A DNA stretch of 64,000 nucleotides from Verrucomicrobiaceae bacterium (GCA_016795365.1 JAEUHN010000047.1:1-64000), one strand, 5' to 3'; shown: positions 24,621 through 33,831, counted from the first letter of the stretch. Translations and numbers: made by a program. The notes: generated by a model from the letters alone, not told the origin.

Positions 24621-27600
24621 ATGAACCTGTCTTGTTACAATCGGGCTTTGGCATTGTTTGGAATTCTAATCGCTTCTTCGGCTCAGGCCGTGTGGGTCCC
24701 CAGCCATGGGCCCGACGGGCAGGTGGCGCCCGATGGCACTGCAGGTGATGGCAGTGCTTCATATGTTCCTCAATACTGGATCGCCGTCGGTCAGGAGTCT
24801 CAGGCGGACCCTGTAGAGGCAAACACAAGTCGTCCGATGGTGACTGCTGATAATCCTGAGACGCCAGAAGATGAAACAACATATGGGGAGCCTCTCTGGT
24901 TGCAGCAGTTCCGTGCCGCAGTTGATAACAACCAGCTTAGCATATGGACCCATCCAACTTACTCATTCTGGTGCAATGGAGAGCTGACTTATCTGCATGT
25001 GCAAGGGCACTTCTACCATTCTACAACTGACACGGACGGAGACGGAATTCCTGATGATGTTGACCCCTACCGTGCGGACATCAATAACAACAACGTCTAT
25101 TGGGATGGCACAGTCGCAACAATGATCGACGGGCAGATGATGATCTTGCTCGCCGATGGGACTTGGTGCTCCAGTTCGCCTGATGGAGCGAGCTACTTTT
25201 CGGCCAATATCAGTGCGTCCAATAGTGATGGAGACTCACTTCCCGACGCCATTGACCCATACCCGACGGACGGCACGAACAACAGCTTCAATTTTCCTGG
25301 TGGCAGGACCGTCATCAACGGAGTCACTCACCTGTTCCGTGCGCAATGGGTGTCAGGGAATGGGGCATCCACACACAATCTCACATGCACGGTAAGTGCT
25401 ACGGGGGCGGTCATTGATCTGCCAGACCCCCTTTACGATGCTTTCTTGATTGAGACCGCTGGCAAGACGGTTCTTCACTGGGATGGTGGAACGCTTTGGA
25501 TGGATGGCGCGCAATCCACCTTTCCGGCGGTGAGTTTCTACAGCAGCACAATCGCCGAACTCATCGATTCCGCAGAAGATTCTGACGAATTGCCAGACCA
25601 GTATCTCGGCACGGATGGTGCCATCCATTTGCCGCGAGGTGTGCTCGCCGATGGAACGCCTGACTTTTCCGTTGATAGTGATGGGGATACCTTGCCCGAC
25701 GAAATCGATCCGTATCAGTGGGATCCATGGAACAACTCGTATTTCACTTGGAATGGCGGCTCGGGATTTTGGATTGACGGTCAGCCACAGTCATTTGGTT
25801 TCATGTCAGTTCCGGGCAACGGTGATTTCAATGGTGATGGCACCGTCGGAGATGATTCCGACGGAGATTCCATCCCCGACGTGTTCGATCCCTACCCCTC
25901 CGATTCCACCAACAACTCATTTTTTTGGACTGGAGGAACTTTCAGTATCAATAACGTCTCAGAGACGCTGGCTGGTCGCTGGATCAGGGCGGACACGGCA
26001 CAGATGGACGGCGATGGCGATGGGATTCCCGACTCCGTGGATCCGTATCCTAACAATTCGTCGAATAGTCCGCCACCACCAGATCCGGTCTATCAGCCCA
26101 CATTCCAATGGATGGGAGGTCAGTTCACGATCGACGGCGTGAGCTACAGTTGGAACTCAGGTGACTATCCAGGCACCTGGACGGACAGCGATTGGGACAA
26201 CATCCCTGACTCATTCGATCCCTATCCTTACGATAGCATGAATGGCAATGCTTGGTGGAGTGGCGGCTCCTTCATGATTGACGGAGCCAGTTCCTATTTC
26301 GAGCCTCGCTACATTTCATCCAATTCTGCTGACTTTGATAACGATGGACTCCCCGATTCGATCGACCCGTATCCTTCTGATGCAGGGAATGCAGCTCCAG
26401 TGCCGCCACCACCTCCTGTCTTTTCGGAGTGGTGGGCCGGTGCGTGGTTCTTTATCAACGGAGTGGAAACGGAGATCCCCTCCACGGGGTTGTATTCCTT
26501 GTATGATTCGGATGACGACACGATCCCGAACGAAATCGACCCCTACCCCTGGGATTCCTCCAACAACACAGCGACCTGGACTGATGGTAATACGTTACGG
26601 TGGATAGCAAATGCCGAAGTGGACCTTCCCGATTTTCATTGCCGCTCTGACTTGTGGGATGGGGGCGATACGGACAGCGACGGATTGCCCAACAGTGTGG
26701 ATCCATTCCCAAATGATGCATGGAATGACAATCACTACATCTATCCCGAGGTTAGCACGGTCGTTACCATTGATAACGAGCCCAAACCGTTTGTGCCCAT
26801 TCGATATAATGGTTTTTGGAGCGATAGTGATCAGGATGGCATTCCTGATCCCGCCGATCCATACCCCCTGGAGCGGTATAATATGAACGACACGGATGCT
26901 GACGGTATTCCAGATCGGGTGGAGGTGCTTTATCCTCTCCTTCTCAGCCGAACCAATCCACTGGATGCAGACTACATCCGGACGGATGGAATGACCTACA
27001 TTCAGGCTTACCAGAACCAAATTGACATCTGCGGATTCTTCCCTCTGGATCTTGATACGGACCAAGATGGGATGAAGGATGTTTATGAGATGTCCAACTG
27101 GCTTGACAGGTTCTCGAACCGGGATGCTGCTGATGCACCATATGGCGATTACGTGATGAACGTGGAGAAGGCTCTTCACGGATTGCGTGCTGAAACCTTT
27201 GTTTCGGGGACCGACTACTCTGCGATCACCGGGCATCCACTAGATCCGGTGCTGCAAGCAGACAATCCTTTGATGAGCGTCCAAGAGAACGACTGGGACG
27301 GCGATGGGGTCAGCAACCTTGACGAGGTGGTTCTCTTTCACACGGATCCTCGCACATCCGCAAGCAAGCCCAAGGACGACGTGATTGCCAATGGCATAGT
27401 AGCAGGCCTCTGCTCGGCGACCACTTTGATGCACTGGGGCCATCTCATCGCTCCCGTGGCTGGCACTTCGTCCTCTTCGAATCCTCCCGCACCCACGAAT
27501 GCAGTGGTTCCCTATGTTCACAGTGCGTCCGATGTGCCCTGGCGGATCATCTTCACCACTCCGGGGGATGGCGCGAGTGATGTGTCCGTGAATCAAGAGC

Positions 27601-29708
27601 TGTATGTGTATTTTGACCGCGCTCTACCTGCTGAGTGGTTCCACGTCATGCCAGCGCTTTACGCGGATACGAGTATTTTGACGACGGACAAGCCAACGCT
27701 CGCAAAGCGGGTAGGCGACAACGTTCTCGCTATCTACCCTGCTCGAAACATGAGCCACAACCGGAGCTACCGGTATGATTTGTCCTCGGCTACAATTCAG
27801 CTGCCGATCGCCAACCCAATGAGTATCACCATCACAACCAAAGTCCCAAGCCTCTGGCAATGGATACCTGCGGAGCCGTATTATCTCTATGGAACGAGCC
27901 CGGAAGAGCAGGGCCTCTTCTATACGGATGCCTATGGTCGGGTTTTATCGTGGTCCCCTGGTGCTGGCACCACTTATCGGGAGCCCGATTTGGCGGCGGT
28001 TACATACAACTCTTCCAACCTCCCACCGCCAGCCCCGAGCGAGGAGACTGCCCCAGTTTGGATTCAGTCAAATGACACACGGGTGCAGTCTCGTGAATCG
28101 GTGACCATGTATCCACATCCGGCGGTCACTGGAGAGATTCATACGTTTGCTCGTGTTCCCGGGCCGTCGGGAGAGCGCTTTACAAAGATATATTCAGCCA
28201 TCGTTGATACTGTTAACAATGATTACTCAGGGGTCGCCGGGCGCTCTCCTCCCTCAAACTATGTTGGCTTTTGGTCTTTCAATGATGTTGGCCCGAGAGT
28301 GTTTGCGCCTCCGCCGCCAGCTCCCTCCGTGGACAGCGGCAACTGGAGCGGATTCCGAGATTTGTGCATCGTGCCGATCACGCACGAAAAATACAAGGCT
28401 GAGGGCATTCCTGCCGGATTTCTCATTGGGCATCATTACTTTCCATTTTTTCCGAATGAACTGTTTTATATTGATAAACGAGCCCACCGCGTTCGCCTCC
28501 GGAGCGAGGGAATTTCGAAAGCTGATCGGAGCTTTACTTTTCTCAAGGTCAAGTATGCATGGGATTGGGGGCAATGGAGTGATCTGGCAGACGACAACAA
28601 GGACCACTGGGGCTACAACTTAATTAATCAGGATGGTGCGGCCATCAATATGCGATTGATTGATGAGCCCAAGGTGGTCACGCTGACCATTCCTGCGGGT
28701 AAGCAAATGGGGCCTGAAGTTCTTTTTGACCCGGATACCACCCAAACCACTGGTGCACCAGTCCACCGCTACAACTTTATTATTGGGCAGGCCCTCCTCC
28801 CGGTGGAGTTTAAGACCTATCCAGACACGGAAGCGGGGCCGGACAAGGCTCACAAGAAGAACCTGAAAACTCGCCAAGACGAGACGGCTAAACACGGCAC
28901 TGGCTGGGAAAAAGTCGTCTGCAAAATCTGGGACTCATCACCCGGAAAGGTGAATTTGATCGACTATCTGGACGGCGGTCCGGGCAACCACTCGACGTAT
29001 GAGAACGTGGTCAAATGGCGGGTGAACGGAACGGAGCAGTCGAGCCACGAAATCTCATTGGGGGACAAGCCCGATCCAGAAGAGCACACGCATTTTTATG
29101 TTCAGGTGATGCCAAAAAATGGAGGGGACACGCTGGATAGGCTCATCATCACCGTGGTTCCGCCCGAAACCAAAACGAAGTTCGACAATTGGTATGCCAC
29201 GGAATCCACAGCCGCAGGAAAGGCGTGGTTTGCAGAATGTCCGAGGATGCCATCGTCGCTGGAGATTTCGCCATTGCAGTCGCCTGATCGTATGTTCAGT
29301 CCGCGAATTTGGCGTGATCCGAGTGATTGGAGTGCTGCTGGAGGGGGAACCTACTTCCATCCAGATGCCTATTATGAAATCAGAGCGGAGAAAACTCCTG
29401 GTGGACACGGGCATCAGACAACCTTCAGCGCTACAGGCGGCTTGATTTTGTCCGGCGTCAGCGCTGGGACGGCTGACAAAGCTGCTGCTTATTACTTCCC
29501 AGGCAACTTGGACATCATGTCCCATGTTCATGCGGATGTTGAGCCCTTTATGTGGGCGCTCCAACTGGATGGCAACCCTTGCGATCAGTCCACCACAACA
29601 CTGACCATGCCGATGCTTCACGAAGGGGCATTCATCAAAAAATATGTGGAGTGCCGTCCGGTTGAGCCGAACGCCAAGCCACGATTTGCACCGGGAGGAC
29701 CGCCATGA
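24621..29708 (+). CDS. Giant secreted protein with tandem calcium-binding-like repeats
   Basis: A 1695-residue protein with a signal peptide (LFGILIASSAQA, cleavage near residue 23). Residues about 137-750 hold ten copies of a roughly 55-residue unit. Each has a thrombospondin type 3/EF-like Asp motif (for example DSDGDSLPDAIDPYPTD), an Asn-rich turn, then a Trp-Gly-Gly...Ile-Asp-Gly strand pair such as WTGGTFSINN or WSGGSFMIDG. Three more Asp motifs without the second half follow at about 757, 811 and 890. A bacterial Ig-like (Big_5/SbsA type) domain covers about 970-1065 (FTTPGDGASDVSVNQEL). The remaining 600 residues are unrecognised. No anchor or sorting signal is seen. Base use is visibly more AT-rich than the neighbours, and the ATGA overlap couples it to the next gene. 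Function unknown; a Ca2+-stabilised extracellular adhesin or surface protein is possible. Confidence 0.85.
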   Translation: MNLSCYNRALALFGILIASSAQAVWVPSHGPDGQVAPDGTAGDGSASYVPQYWIAVGQESQADPVEANTSRPMVTADNPETPEDETTYGEPLWLQQFRAAVDNNQLSIWTHPTYSFWCNGELTYLHVQGHFYHSTTDTDGDGIPDDVDPYRADINNNNVYWDGTVATMIDGQMMILLADGTWCSSSPDGASYFSANISASNSDGDSLPDAIDPYPTDGTNNSFNFPGGRTVINGVTHLFRAQWVSGNGASTHNLTCTVSATGAVIDLPDPLYDAFLIETAGKTVLHWDGGTLWMDGAQSTFPAVSFYSSTIAELIDSAEDSDELPDQYLGTDGAIHLPRGVLADGTPDFSVDSDGDTLPDEIDPYQWDPWNNSYFTWNGGSGFWIDGQPQSFGFMSVPGNGDFNGDGTVGDDSDGDSIPDVFDPYPSDSTNNSFFWTGGTFSINNVSETLAGRWIRADTAQMDGDGDGIPDSVDPYPNNSSNSPPPPDPVYQPTFQWMGGQFTIDGVSYSWNSGDYPGTWTDSDWDNIPDSFDPYPYDSMNGNAWWSGGSFMIDGASSYFEPRYISSNSADFDNDGLPDSIDPYPSDAGNAAPVPPPPPVFSEWWAGAWFFINGVETEIPSTGLYSLYDSDDDTIPNEIDPYPWDSSNNTATWTDGNTLRWIANAEVDLPDFHCRSDLWDGGDTDSDGLPNSVDPFPNDAWNDNHYIYPEVSTVVTIDNEPKPFVPIRYNGFWSDSDQDGIPDPADPYPLERYNMNDTDADGIPDRVEVLYPLLLSRTNPLDADYIRTDGMTYIQAYQNQIDICGFFPLDLDTDQDGMKDVYEMSNWLDRFSNRDAADAPYGDYVMNVEKALHGLRAETFVSGTDYSAITGHPLDPVLQADNPLMSVQENDWDGDGVSNLDEVVLFHTDPRTSASKPKDDVIANGIVAGLCSATTLMHWGHLIAPVAGTSSSSNPPAPTNAVVPYVHSASDVPWRIIFTTPGDGASDVSVNQELYVYFDRALPAEWFHVMPALYADTSILTTDKPTLAKRVGDNVLAIYPARNMSHNRSYRYDLSSATIQLPIANPMSITITTKVPSLWQWIPAEPYYLYGTSPEEQGLFYTDAYGRVLSWSPGAGTTYREPDLAAVTYNSSNLPPPAPSEETAPVWIQSNDTRVQSRESVTMYPHPAVTGEIHTFARVPGPSGERFTKIYSAIVDTVNNDYSGVAGRSPPSNYVGFWSFNDVGPRVFAPPPPAPSVDSGNWSGFRDLCIVPITHEKYKAEGIPAGFLIGHHYFPFFPNELFYIDKRAHRVRLRSEGISKADRSFTFLKVKYAWDWGQWSDLADDNKDHWGYNLINQDGAAINMRLIDEPKVVTLTIPAGKQMGPEVLFDPDTTQTTGAPVHRYNFIIGQALLPVEFKTYPDTEAGPDKAHKKNLKTRQDETAKHGTGWEKVVCKIWDSSPGKVNLIDYLDGGPGNHSTYENVVKWRVNGTEQSSHEISLGDKPDPEEHTHFYVQVMPKNGGDTLDRLIITVVPPETKTKFDNWYATESTAAGKAWFAECPRMPSSLEISPLQSPDRMFSPRIWRDPSDWSAAGGGTYFHPDAYYEIRAEKTPGGHGHQTTFSATGGLILSGVSAGTADKAAAYYFPGNLDIMSHVHADVEPFMWALQLDGNPCDQSTTTLTMPMLHEGAFIKKYVECRPVEPNAKPRFAPGGPP

Positions 29709-30604
29709 ACAAGCGGCTGATTTTCATCATCGTTCTGGTTGTGTTGCTGGTCCTGCTGTGCGCGAAGTTCATGTTTGAGGACGGGACGCAGCAATCTACG
29801 GGCAAACAGAATCAGACGAGTAACGCAGGAAAGACGACCCCAACGACAATGCCGGCTTCAAATGGTGGATCAACGACGCGACCCGAAGCAAATCCCAGCA
29901 CTGAGCCGCCGATGAAGCTGACAAAGCAGCTTGTTGCCGGAGGCCGTCAATGGAAGCTCAATTTTGCCGACCAGTCCTTGCCTGAAGAAGTCCGGCAAAG
30001 AATCGGATATGACTTGAATCTGATGTTTGGCCATCTTCCGACGTTTGAAGTTGATGTGTTGCCGTTCCCTCTCGAAGTCGATGGGAGACAGCTCGACAGA
30101 AGAGTTCGTTTTGAGGGAGGAACAAATCGCCGTCCGAAAGTCTTAATGAACAGTGGATTTGGCCACTTGGAGCGTGGTGCCGATGAGTCCAACTTGTTTG
30201 TTCCAAAGTCAGTCATCGCGGCCTACAACGAAGCCATCGAACTGGAGAAGCGAAATGAAGCTGCCTACAAGCAACTTGATCAGATGCTTGTGCGAATGAA
30301 TGAACTCCGTGAGAAACCAATCGAGGACGTTCGCAGTCTCTTTGTGTTCGCCGATGACAACAAAAGCGCTGAAGGCGGATCAGCCAAAGTCGATCCCCAA
30401 GAGTTCGCAGCGAGTTGGGGCGGCAAGCTCTACCGTGCTCCCAGTATCTTGGATGTGACTGGCACCGCTGGCACGCCGCTTGAAAAATACGGTTCATTGG
30501 TGGCAACGACCTACACCATGTCATCGGGAAAGCTGGATGATCTGCCGCCACTCGTGTTTACCAACGGGCAGTGGCGGTTCCTGCTTCAACGACCTCCTAC
30601 ATAG
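29705..30604 (+). CDS. Hypothetical membrane-anchored partner of the giant protein
   Basis: A 299-residue protein that I do not recognise. It has one N-terminal membrane helix (LIFIIVLVVLLVLLCAKFMF), a Thr/Asn/Ser/Pro-rich linker at about residues 30-65, then a globular domain with no Cys. That domain contains a helix rich in Glu, Lys and Asn (AYNEAIELEKRNEAAYKQLD) around residues 165-185 and ends in FTNGQWRFLLQRPP. The start overlaps the stop of the giant repeat protein by four bases, so they are co-translated. A membrane tether or export helper for the giant protein is a reasonable guess from context only. Confidence 0.65.
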   Translation: MNKRLIFIIVLVVLLVLLCAKFMFEDGTQQSTGKQNQTSNAGKTTPTTMPASNGGSTTRPEANPSTEPPMKLTKQLVAGGRQWKLNFADQSLPEEVRQRIGYDLNLMFGHLPTFEVDVLPFPLEVDGRQLDRRVRFEGGTNRRPKVLMNSGFGHLERGADESNLFVPKSVIAAYNEAIELEKRNEAAYKQLDQMLVRMNELREKPIEDVRSLFVFADDNKSAEGGSAKVDPQEFAASWGGKLYRAPSILDVTGTAGTPLEKYGSLVATTYTMSSGKLDDLPPLVFTNGQWRFLLQRPPT

Positions 30605-30660
30605 CAACGTCTCTCCGGCCTGCAACACCTCTCCCCGCCGCGCCTTGTGCCTGAGCTTGG

Positions 30661-30753
30661 CATTATGCGGCTGGCGTTGCGGCCTTCGTGAGTCAGTCGC
30701 TTCGATGAAGCGTTGAGGACTGCGAGAGTCGTTCTTGATCAGGCCGCATAATG
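30661..30753. repeat. 93-bp element with 11-bp inverted ends and inner hairpin
   Basis: CATTATGCGGC (30661-30671) is perfectly repeated in inverted form as GCCGCATAATG (30743-30753). Between them lies a hairpin, CGCTTC-GAT-GAAGCG (30698-30712), and a CAGTC/GACTG pair (30694-30698, 30718-30722). The nested arrangement is REP/BIME-like. Only one copy is visible in the window. Confidence 0.5.
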
Positions 30754-31228
30754 GGGCGCTGCAGGCAACACGGCCCCCGTGAGGCTCTGTCACGTCACTC
30801 GTGCTGGCGATGTCTGGGGTTCGCCTCACAAGCCAGGCTCGTCCCTCGCGCTCCGCACCACCTGCGCCCCGTGGCTGCGGGTGCTCCTTCGTCGCAGGCC
30901 GCCTCCCCGGCCCTCGCTCCGCTCGCCCTGCGCCACCAGGCGCAGGCCCACCCTTCGTTTTTTGAAGCTCCGCACCCCAGCGGCCCCGGCTAACGCCCAG
31001 GCCGCTTCTCCCACCGCCTCCGCACCACCCAACCCCGCCGCGCATGAGTCACGCCAGGCCCCGCCACGCTTCGCCACCCACCCCGCCTGTCATGCCTCAT
31101 GCTATGCGGCCCACCGTGCCCACCGACGGCCTCGATTGCTGCGCACCGTTCTCTTGGTCGTGCCTCCCGCGTTCACTATCTCGGCCTTTGCAGTGCCGCT
31201 CCTTCGTCGCGGTCGCGGCGGCTGCGCT

Positions 31229-31333
31229 GCCGTCAAGGCATCCTCCCCGTAAAAACTTTGGGCGATGAAGTCTTGATGTGATGCGGTGTTTGTTCATCGC
31301 CCAAACTTTTGACGGGTGCCCCTCCTTGACTGC
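31229..31333. repeat. Long imperfect palindrome, core arms 24 bp
   Basis: The arms 31246-31269 and 31293-31316 match at 22 of 24 positions in inverted orientation, around a 23-base loop. Outer flanks also pair: GTCAAGG (31232-31238) with CCTTGAC (31324-31330), giving a foldback of about 105 bp. It lies 269 bp upstream of the RAYT transposase start. It could be a REP-like or MITE-like element; as a terminator it lacks a T-run. Confidence 0.6.
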
Positions 31334-31601
31334 TGCTCGCTCGCCGCGTGTCGTTTTGATGTTGGTTCGGCTTCGCCGAAACAAACGTTGTTTGTTTGAG
31401 TGATGAGGATGCAGCGGGCGAGGGAATGAGCATTGAGGGCAAGCGCTTCACTTCTCCAGCCGTCATCATGCGGCGACGATGGGCGAGACGGTGCGGGTGG
31501 TCGGGGTGGTAGTCGTGCCGGGCAAGCCTCAATAAAACAATAAAATGCCAGGCATATAGTGTGTTGACACTCAAATTCTCCACGCCACCCTACACCCCGC
31601 C

Positions 31602-32744
31602 ATGAGCCGCCGAAGACCATCCCCGCTTGCTTCCAAGCCCAAAGTCCCATCTGATCCCTTCGTTGGGATCGAGGCGAAGACTGCTGCTTATCCAGGCGCG
31701 AAATCGTGGTCGGGTGGGCGGTTTCGGATCAAGGGTCCCGAGGTGTTCGATGCTCACGCCTACCATGTCATGTCCCGCACCTGCGGAGGGGATATTCACT
31801 TTGACGACGTGGAGAAAGAAGCGCTCCGACGCCTGATCTGGAAGATGAGCGAGTTCCTCGGTATCCAGGTCCTCACCTATTGCGTGATGAGCAATCACTT
31901 CCACATCCTCGCCTCCGTGCCGCGACAGGCCTTGTGGCTGGAGCGTTTCGAAGGACCCGGCGGAGAGGAGGCGCTGCTCAAGCATCTGGCGACCTTCTAC
32001 AGCCGCCTCTTCATGACCCAACTGCGCAACGACCTATCCGAGTTCCGCCGCCTCGGCATGGAAGATCAAGCGCAAGCGAGACTCAACGCCTTCAAGCGTC
32101 GCTTCTGTGATCTGTCCATCTGGTGCAAAGAGATTAAAGAACGTTTCGGACGCTGGTATAACAAGCGGCACACCCGCAAAGGCACGCTGTGGATGGACCG
32201 GTTCAAATCGGTGCTCGTCGAGGATGGCCAAGCGCTCCGCACGATGGCCGCCTACATCGACCTCAATCCCGTGCGAGCCAAGCTGGTTAACGATCCCAAG
32301 GACTACCGTTGGTGCGGCTACGCCGAAGCGCTCAGCGGCGGTCGCCGGGCGCGACGGGGGCTGTGCCGCGTGCTGGGAGTCAGTGGCGAGAGCTGGGACC
32401 AAGCAAGCCCGAAGCAGGAGCAAAGTGGTAGCGCTATGTATCGACGTTGGCTCTTCCATAGCGGCAAAGAGAAGACCGCCGTGGAGGACAGGCAGCGAGT
32501 GGTGCGGTCAGGCATTCGCCATGAGGTGGTGCATCGAGTCGTCGAAGAAGAGCGAGGTGAACTTCCAGCGCACACTTTGCTCCATCAGCGTGTGCGACAC
32601 TTCACTCAAGGGGTAGTGCTGGGTAGTCGCGCGTGGGTGGAGCAGGTCTTCGAACTCAACCGCCAGCGCTTCGGTCCTCGACGGAAATCCGGCGCCCGAC
32701 GATTGCGAGGAGCGGAGTTGTTTGTCCTGCGGGACCTTTCGTGA
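31602..32744 (+). CDS. REP-associated tyrosine transposase (RAYT, IS200-like)
   Basis: A 380-residue Y1-transposase family protein. The HUH metal-binding motif is in CVMSNHFHILAS. The fold markers AYHVMSRTCGG near residue 50 and LWMDRFKSVLVEDG, then AAYIDLNPVRAKLV and YRWCGYAEAL, are the usual RAYT signatures. Such enzymes nick and rejoin single-stranded DNA at palindromic REP sequences and are normally single-copy and domesticated. At 380 residues it is longer than enterobacterial RAYTs because of a C-terminal extension rich in Arg (about residues 250-380). Palindromic elements lie directly upstream, and a hairpin lies 43 bp downstream. The frame is intact. Confidence 0.88.
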   Translation: MSRRRPSPLASKPKVPSDPFVGIEAKTAAYPGAKSWSGGRFRIKGPEVFDAHAYHVMSRTCGGDIHFDDVEKEALRRLIWKMSEFLGIQVLTYCVMSNHFHILASVPRQALWLERFEGPGGEEALLKHLATFYSRLFMTQLRNDLSEFRRLGMEDQAQARLNAFKRRFCDLSIWCKEIKERFGRWYNKRHTRKGTLWMDRFKSVLVEDGQALRTMAAYIDLNPVRAKLVNDPKDYRWCGYAEALSGGRRARRGLCRVLGVSGESWDQASPKQEQSGSAMYRRWLFHSGKEKTAVEDRQRVVRSGIRHEVVHRVVEEERGELPAHTLLHQRVRHFTQGVVLGSRAWVEQVFELNRQRFGPRRKSGARRLRGAELFVLRDLS

Positions 32745-32786
32745 AAGCTTGATCATGAACCGCGCCTGAAAGGCAGCGACTGGCGA

Positions 32787-32809
32787 GGCGCAACCTGATG
32801 AGGTGCGCC
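32787..32809. repeat. Hairpin downstream of the RAYT gene
   Basis: GGCGCA (32787-32792) pairs with TGCGCC (32804-32809), and CCT with AGG inside it, leaving one bulged A and a GATG loop. No T-run follows, so it is more like a REP-type hairpin than an intrinsic terminator. Confidence 0.45.
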
Positions 32810-32982
32810 GTGATCCAGTCCAATGACTTCCCGAAACACGTGCCGACAAGGCCTCAACCCTTAAACTGGCGAGGGCGAGAGGTGCATAACGACCCAGCAG
32901 GAGCGCGTTTCTTGGCAGACGGTGCAAAAATTTTGAAATCGATGGTTGCAATCTCGGCTCGATTTTCTACTTTCGAACCCGC

Positions 32983-33000
32983 TTGTGAAAAATTTCACAA
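32983..33000. promoter_or_regulatory. CRP/FNR-type palindromic operator upstream of actA
   Basis: TTGTGAAAAATTTCACAA is the exact reverse complement of the site upstream of nuoH (12141-12158) and fits TGTGA-N6-TCACA. It ends 24 bp before the actA ATG. That closeness means it lies at or downstream of the transcription start unless the leader is very short, which would favour repression, or activation of a leaderless transcript. The direction of control is inference. Confidence 0.75.
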
Positions 33001-33024
33001 GCACTCTCCTGAACTCTACCGACC

Positions 33025-33831
33025 ATGGGTAACTTCTTTCCGCGCTGGACCAATTGGCTGCCGCTCAAGCTAGCCATCGGAGTGGTCTTTATTGTGCTCG
33101 GTGTTGCGGTGGCATTGCCCTATTACGCGACGCCGAAATATACGCGTGTGGGCTATCAGCCGACGCAGCCTGTGCCATTTTCTCACAAAATTCACGTGGA
33201 ACAGAACGGCATGGACTGCCGGTTTTGCCACAGCTTCGGCGAGCGCTCGAGCCACTCGAATGTGCCGACGAACCAAGTTTGCTTCAACTGTCACGGCGCA
33301 GGCAAGGGCCAGATCAAGCTGGCAAGCCCGAAGCTTGAGCCAGTCCGCAAGGCGGCTGAGACGGGTGATCCGATCAAGTGGGTGAAGATTCACAAGGCTC
33401 CGGACTATGTCTATTTCAACCACAGCGCGCACCTCAATCGCGGCATCTCGTGTGTCTCCTGCCACGGCAAGGTGAATGAGATGGAAGTGGTTTACCACGA
33501 TCAGCCGCAATCCATGGGTTGGTGCTTGGACTGCCACCGCAATCCTGAGAAGAATCTGCGTCCGCTGACTGAGTTGACGAACCTCAATTACAAGCCCGAG
33601 AGTCTGGACCGCACGGCGTTTTACAAGTCTCTGCTGGCAAAGAATTCGGCGGCTGACATTGCGGCCGAGATTCCTGGCGGCAAAGGCGCAACGGTCACGG
33701 ATGCAGCTTCTCTCGCGACTCTGGCTCAGAAGGCCTACGGAGAAAAGGTTACTCAGACGGAAGTGGGCACTCAGCTCAAGAAACACTGGAACATTCTGCC
33801 GCCGCAGGACTGCACGGCGTGCCATCGCTAA
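33025..33831 (+). CDS. actA: Alternative complex III subunit ActA, pentaheme cytochrome c
   Basis: A 268-residue membrane-anchored multiheme cytochrome. One N-terminal helix (LKLAIGVVFIVLGVAVALPY) is followed by five CxxCH heme-binding motifs: CRFCH, CFNCH, CVSCH, CLDCH and, after a long gap, CTACH at the extreme C-terminus. Five hemes and this topology are those of ActA of alternative complex III, the quinol:cytochrome c oxidoreductase that replaces bc1. It is the first gene of a 16-kb operon-like run. Hemes are expected on the periplasmic side, accepting electrons from ActB. Confidence 0.95.
   Translation: MGNFFPRWTNWLPLKLAIGVVFIVLGVAVALPYYATPKYTRVGYQPTQPVPFSHKIHVEQNGMDCRFCHSFGERSSHSNVPTNQVCFNCHGAGKGQIKLASPKLEPVRKAAETGDPIKWVKIHKAPDYVYFNHSAHLNRGISCVSCHGKVNEMEVVYHDQPQSMGWCLDCHRNPEKNLRPLTELTNLNYKPESLDRTAFYKSLLAKNSAADIAAEIPGGKGATVTDAASLATLAQKAYGEKVTQTEVGTQLKKHWNILPPQDCTACHR

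Larger units (their letters stand above)
30605..31601. other. Gene-free, palindrome-rich region
   Basis: Almost 1 kb in which I see no credible gene; the short open frames overlap each other on both strands and have biased, low-complexity Arg/Pro/Ser composition. It does hold several inverted repeats: 30661-30753, 30698-30712, 30927-30946 (CCTGCGCC/GGCGCAGG, loop ACCA), 31229-31333 and 31366-31380 (TTCGGC/GCCGAA, loop TTC). It is bounded on the right by a RAYT-type transposase, so it may be a cluster of palindromic elements mobilised by that enzyme. Confidence 0.55.
32745..33024. other. Intergenic region upstream of actA
   Basis: About 280 bp between the transposase and actA. It contains a hairpin (32787-32809) and the CRP-type operator (32983-33000). 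The rest shows no gene and no well-formed sigma-70 promoter; TTGAAA (32933-32938) and TTGCAA (32946-32951) are possible -35 elements without a matching -10. Confidence 0.5.

Noticed and set aside
31246..31316. The long palindrome as an intrinsic terminator
   Set aside because: No T-run follows either arm, and no gene ends within 600 bp upstream of it.
30751..31583. Several short overlapping open frames in the gene-free region
   Set aside because: They overlap on both strands, are Arg/Pro/Ser-rich and show no start signals or recognisable domains; palindromic DNA explains the region better.
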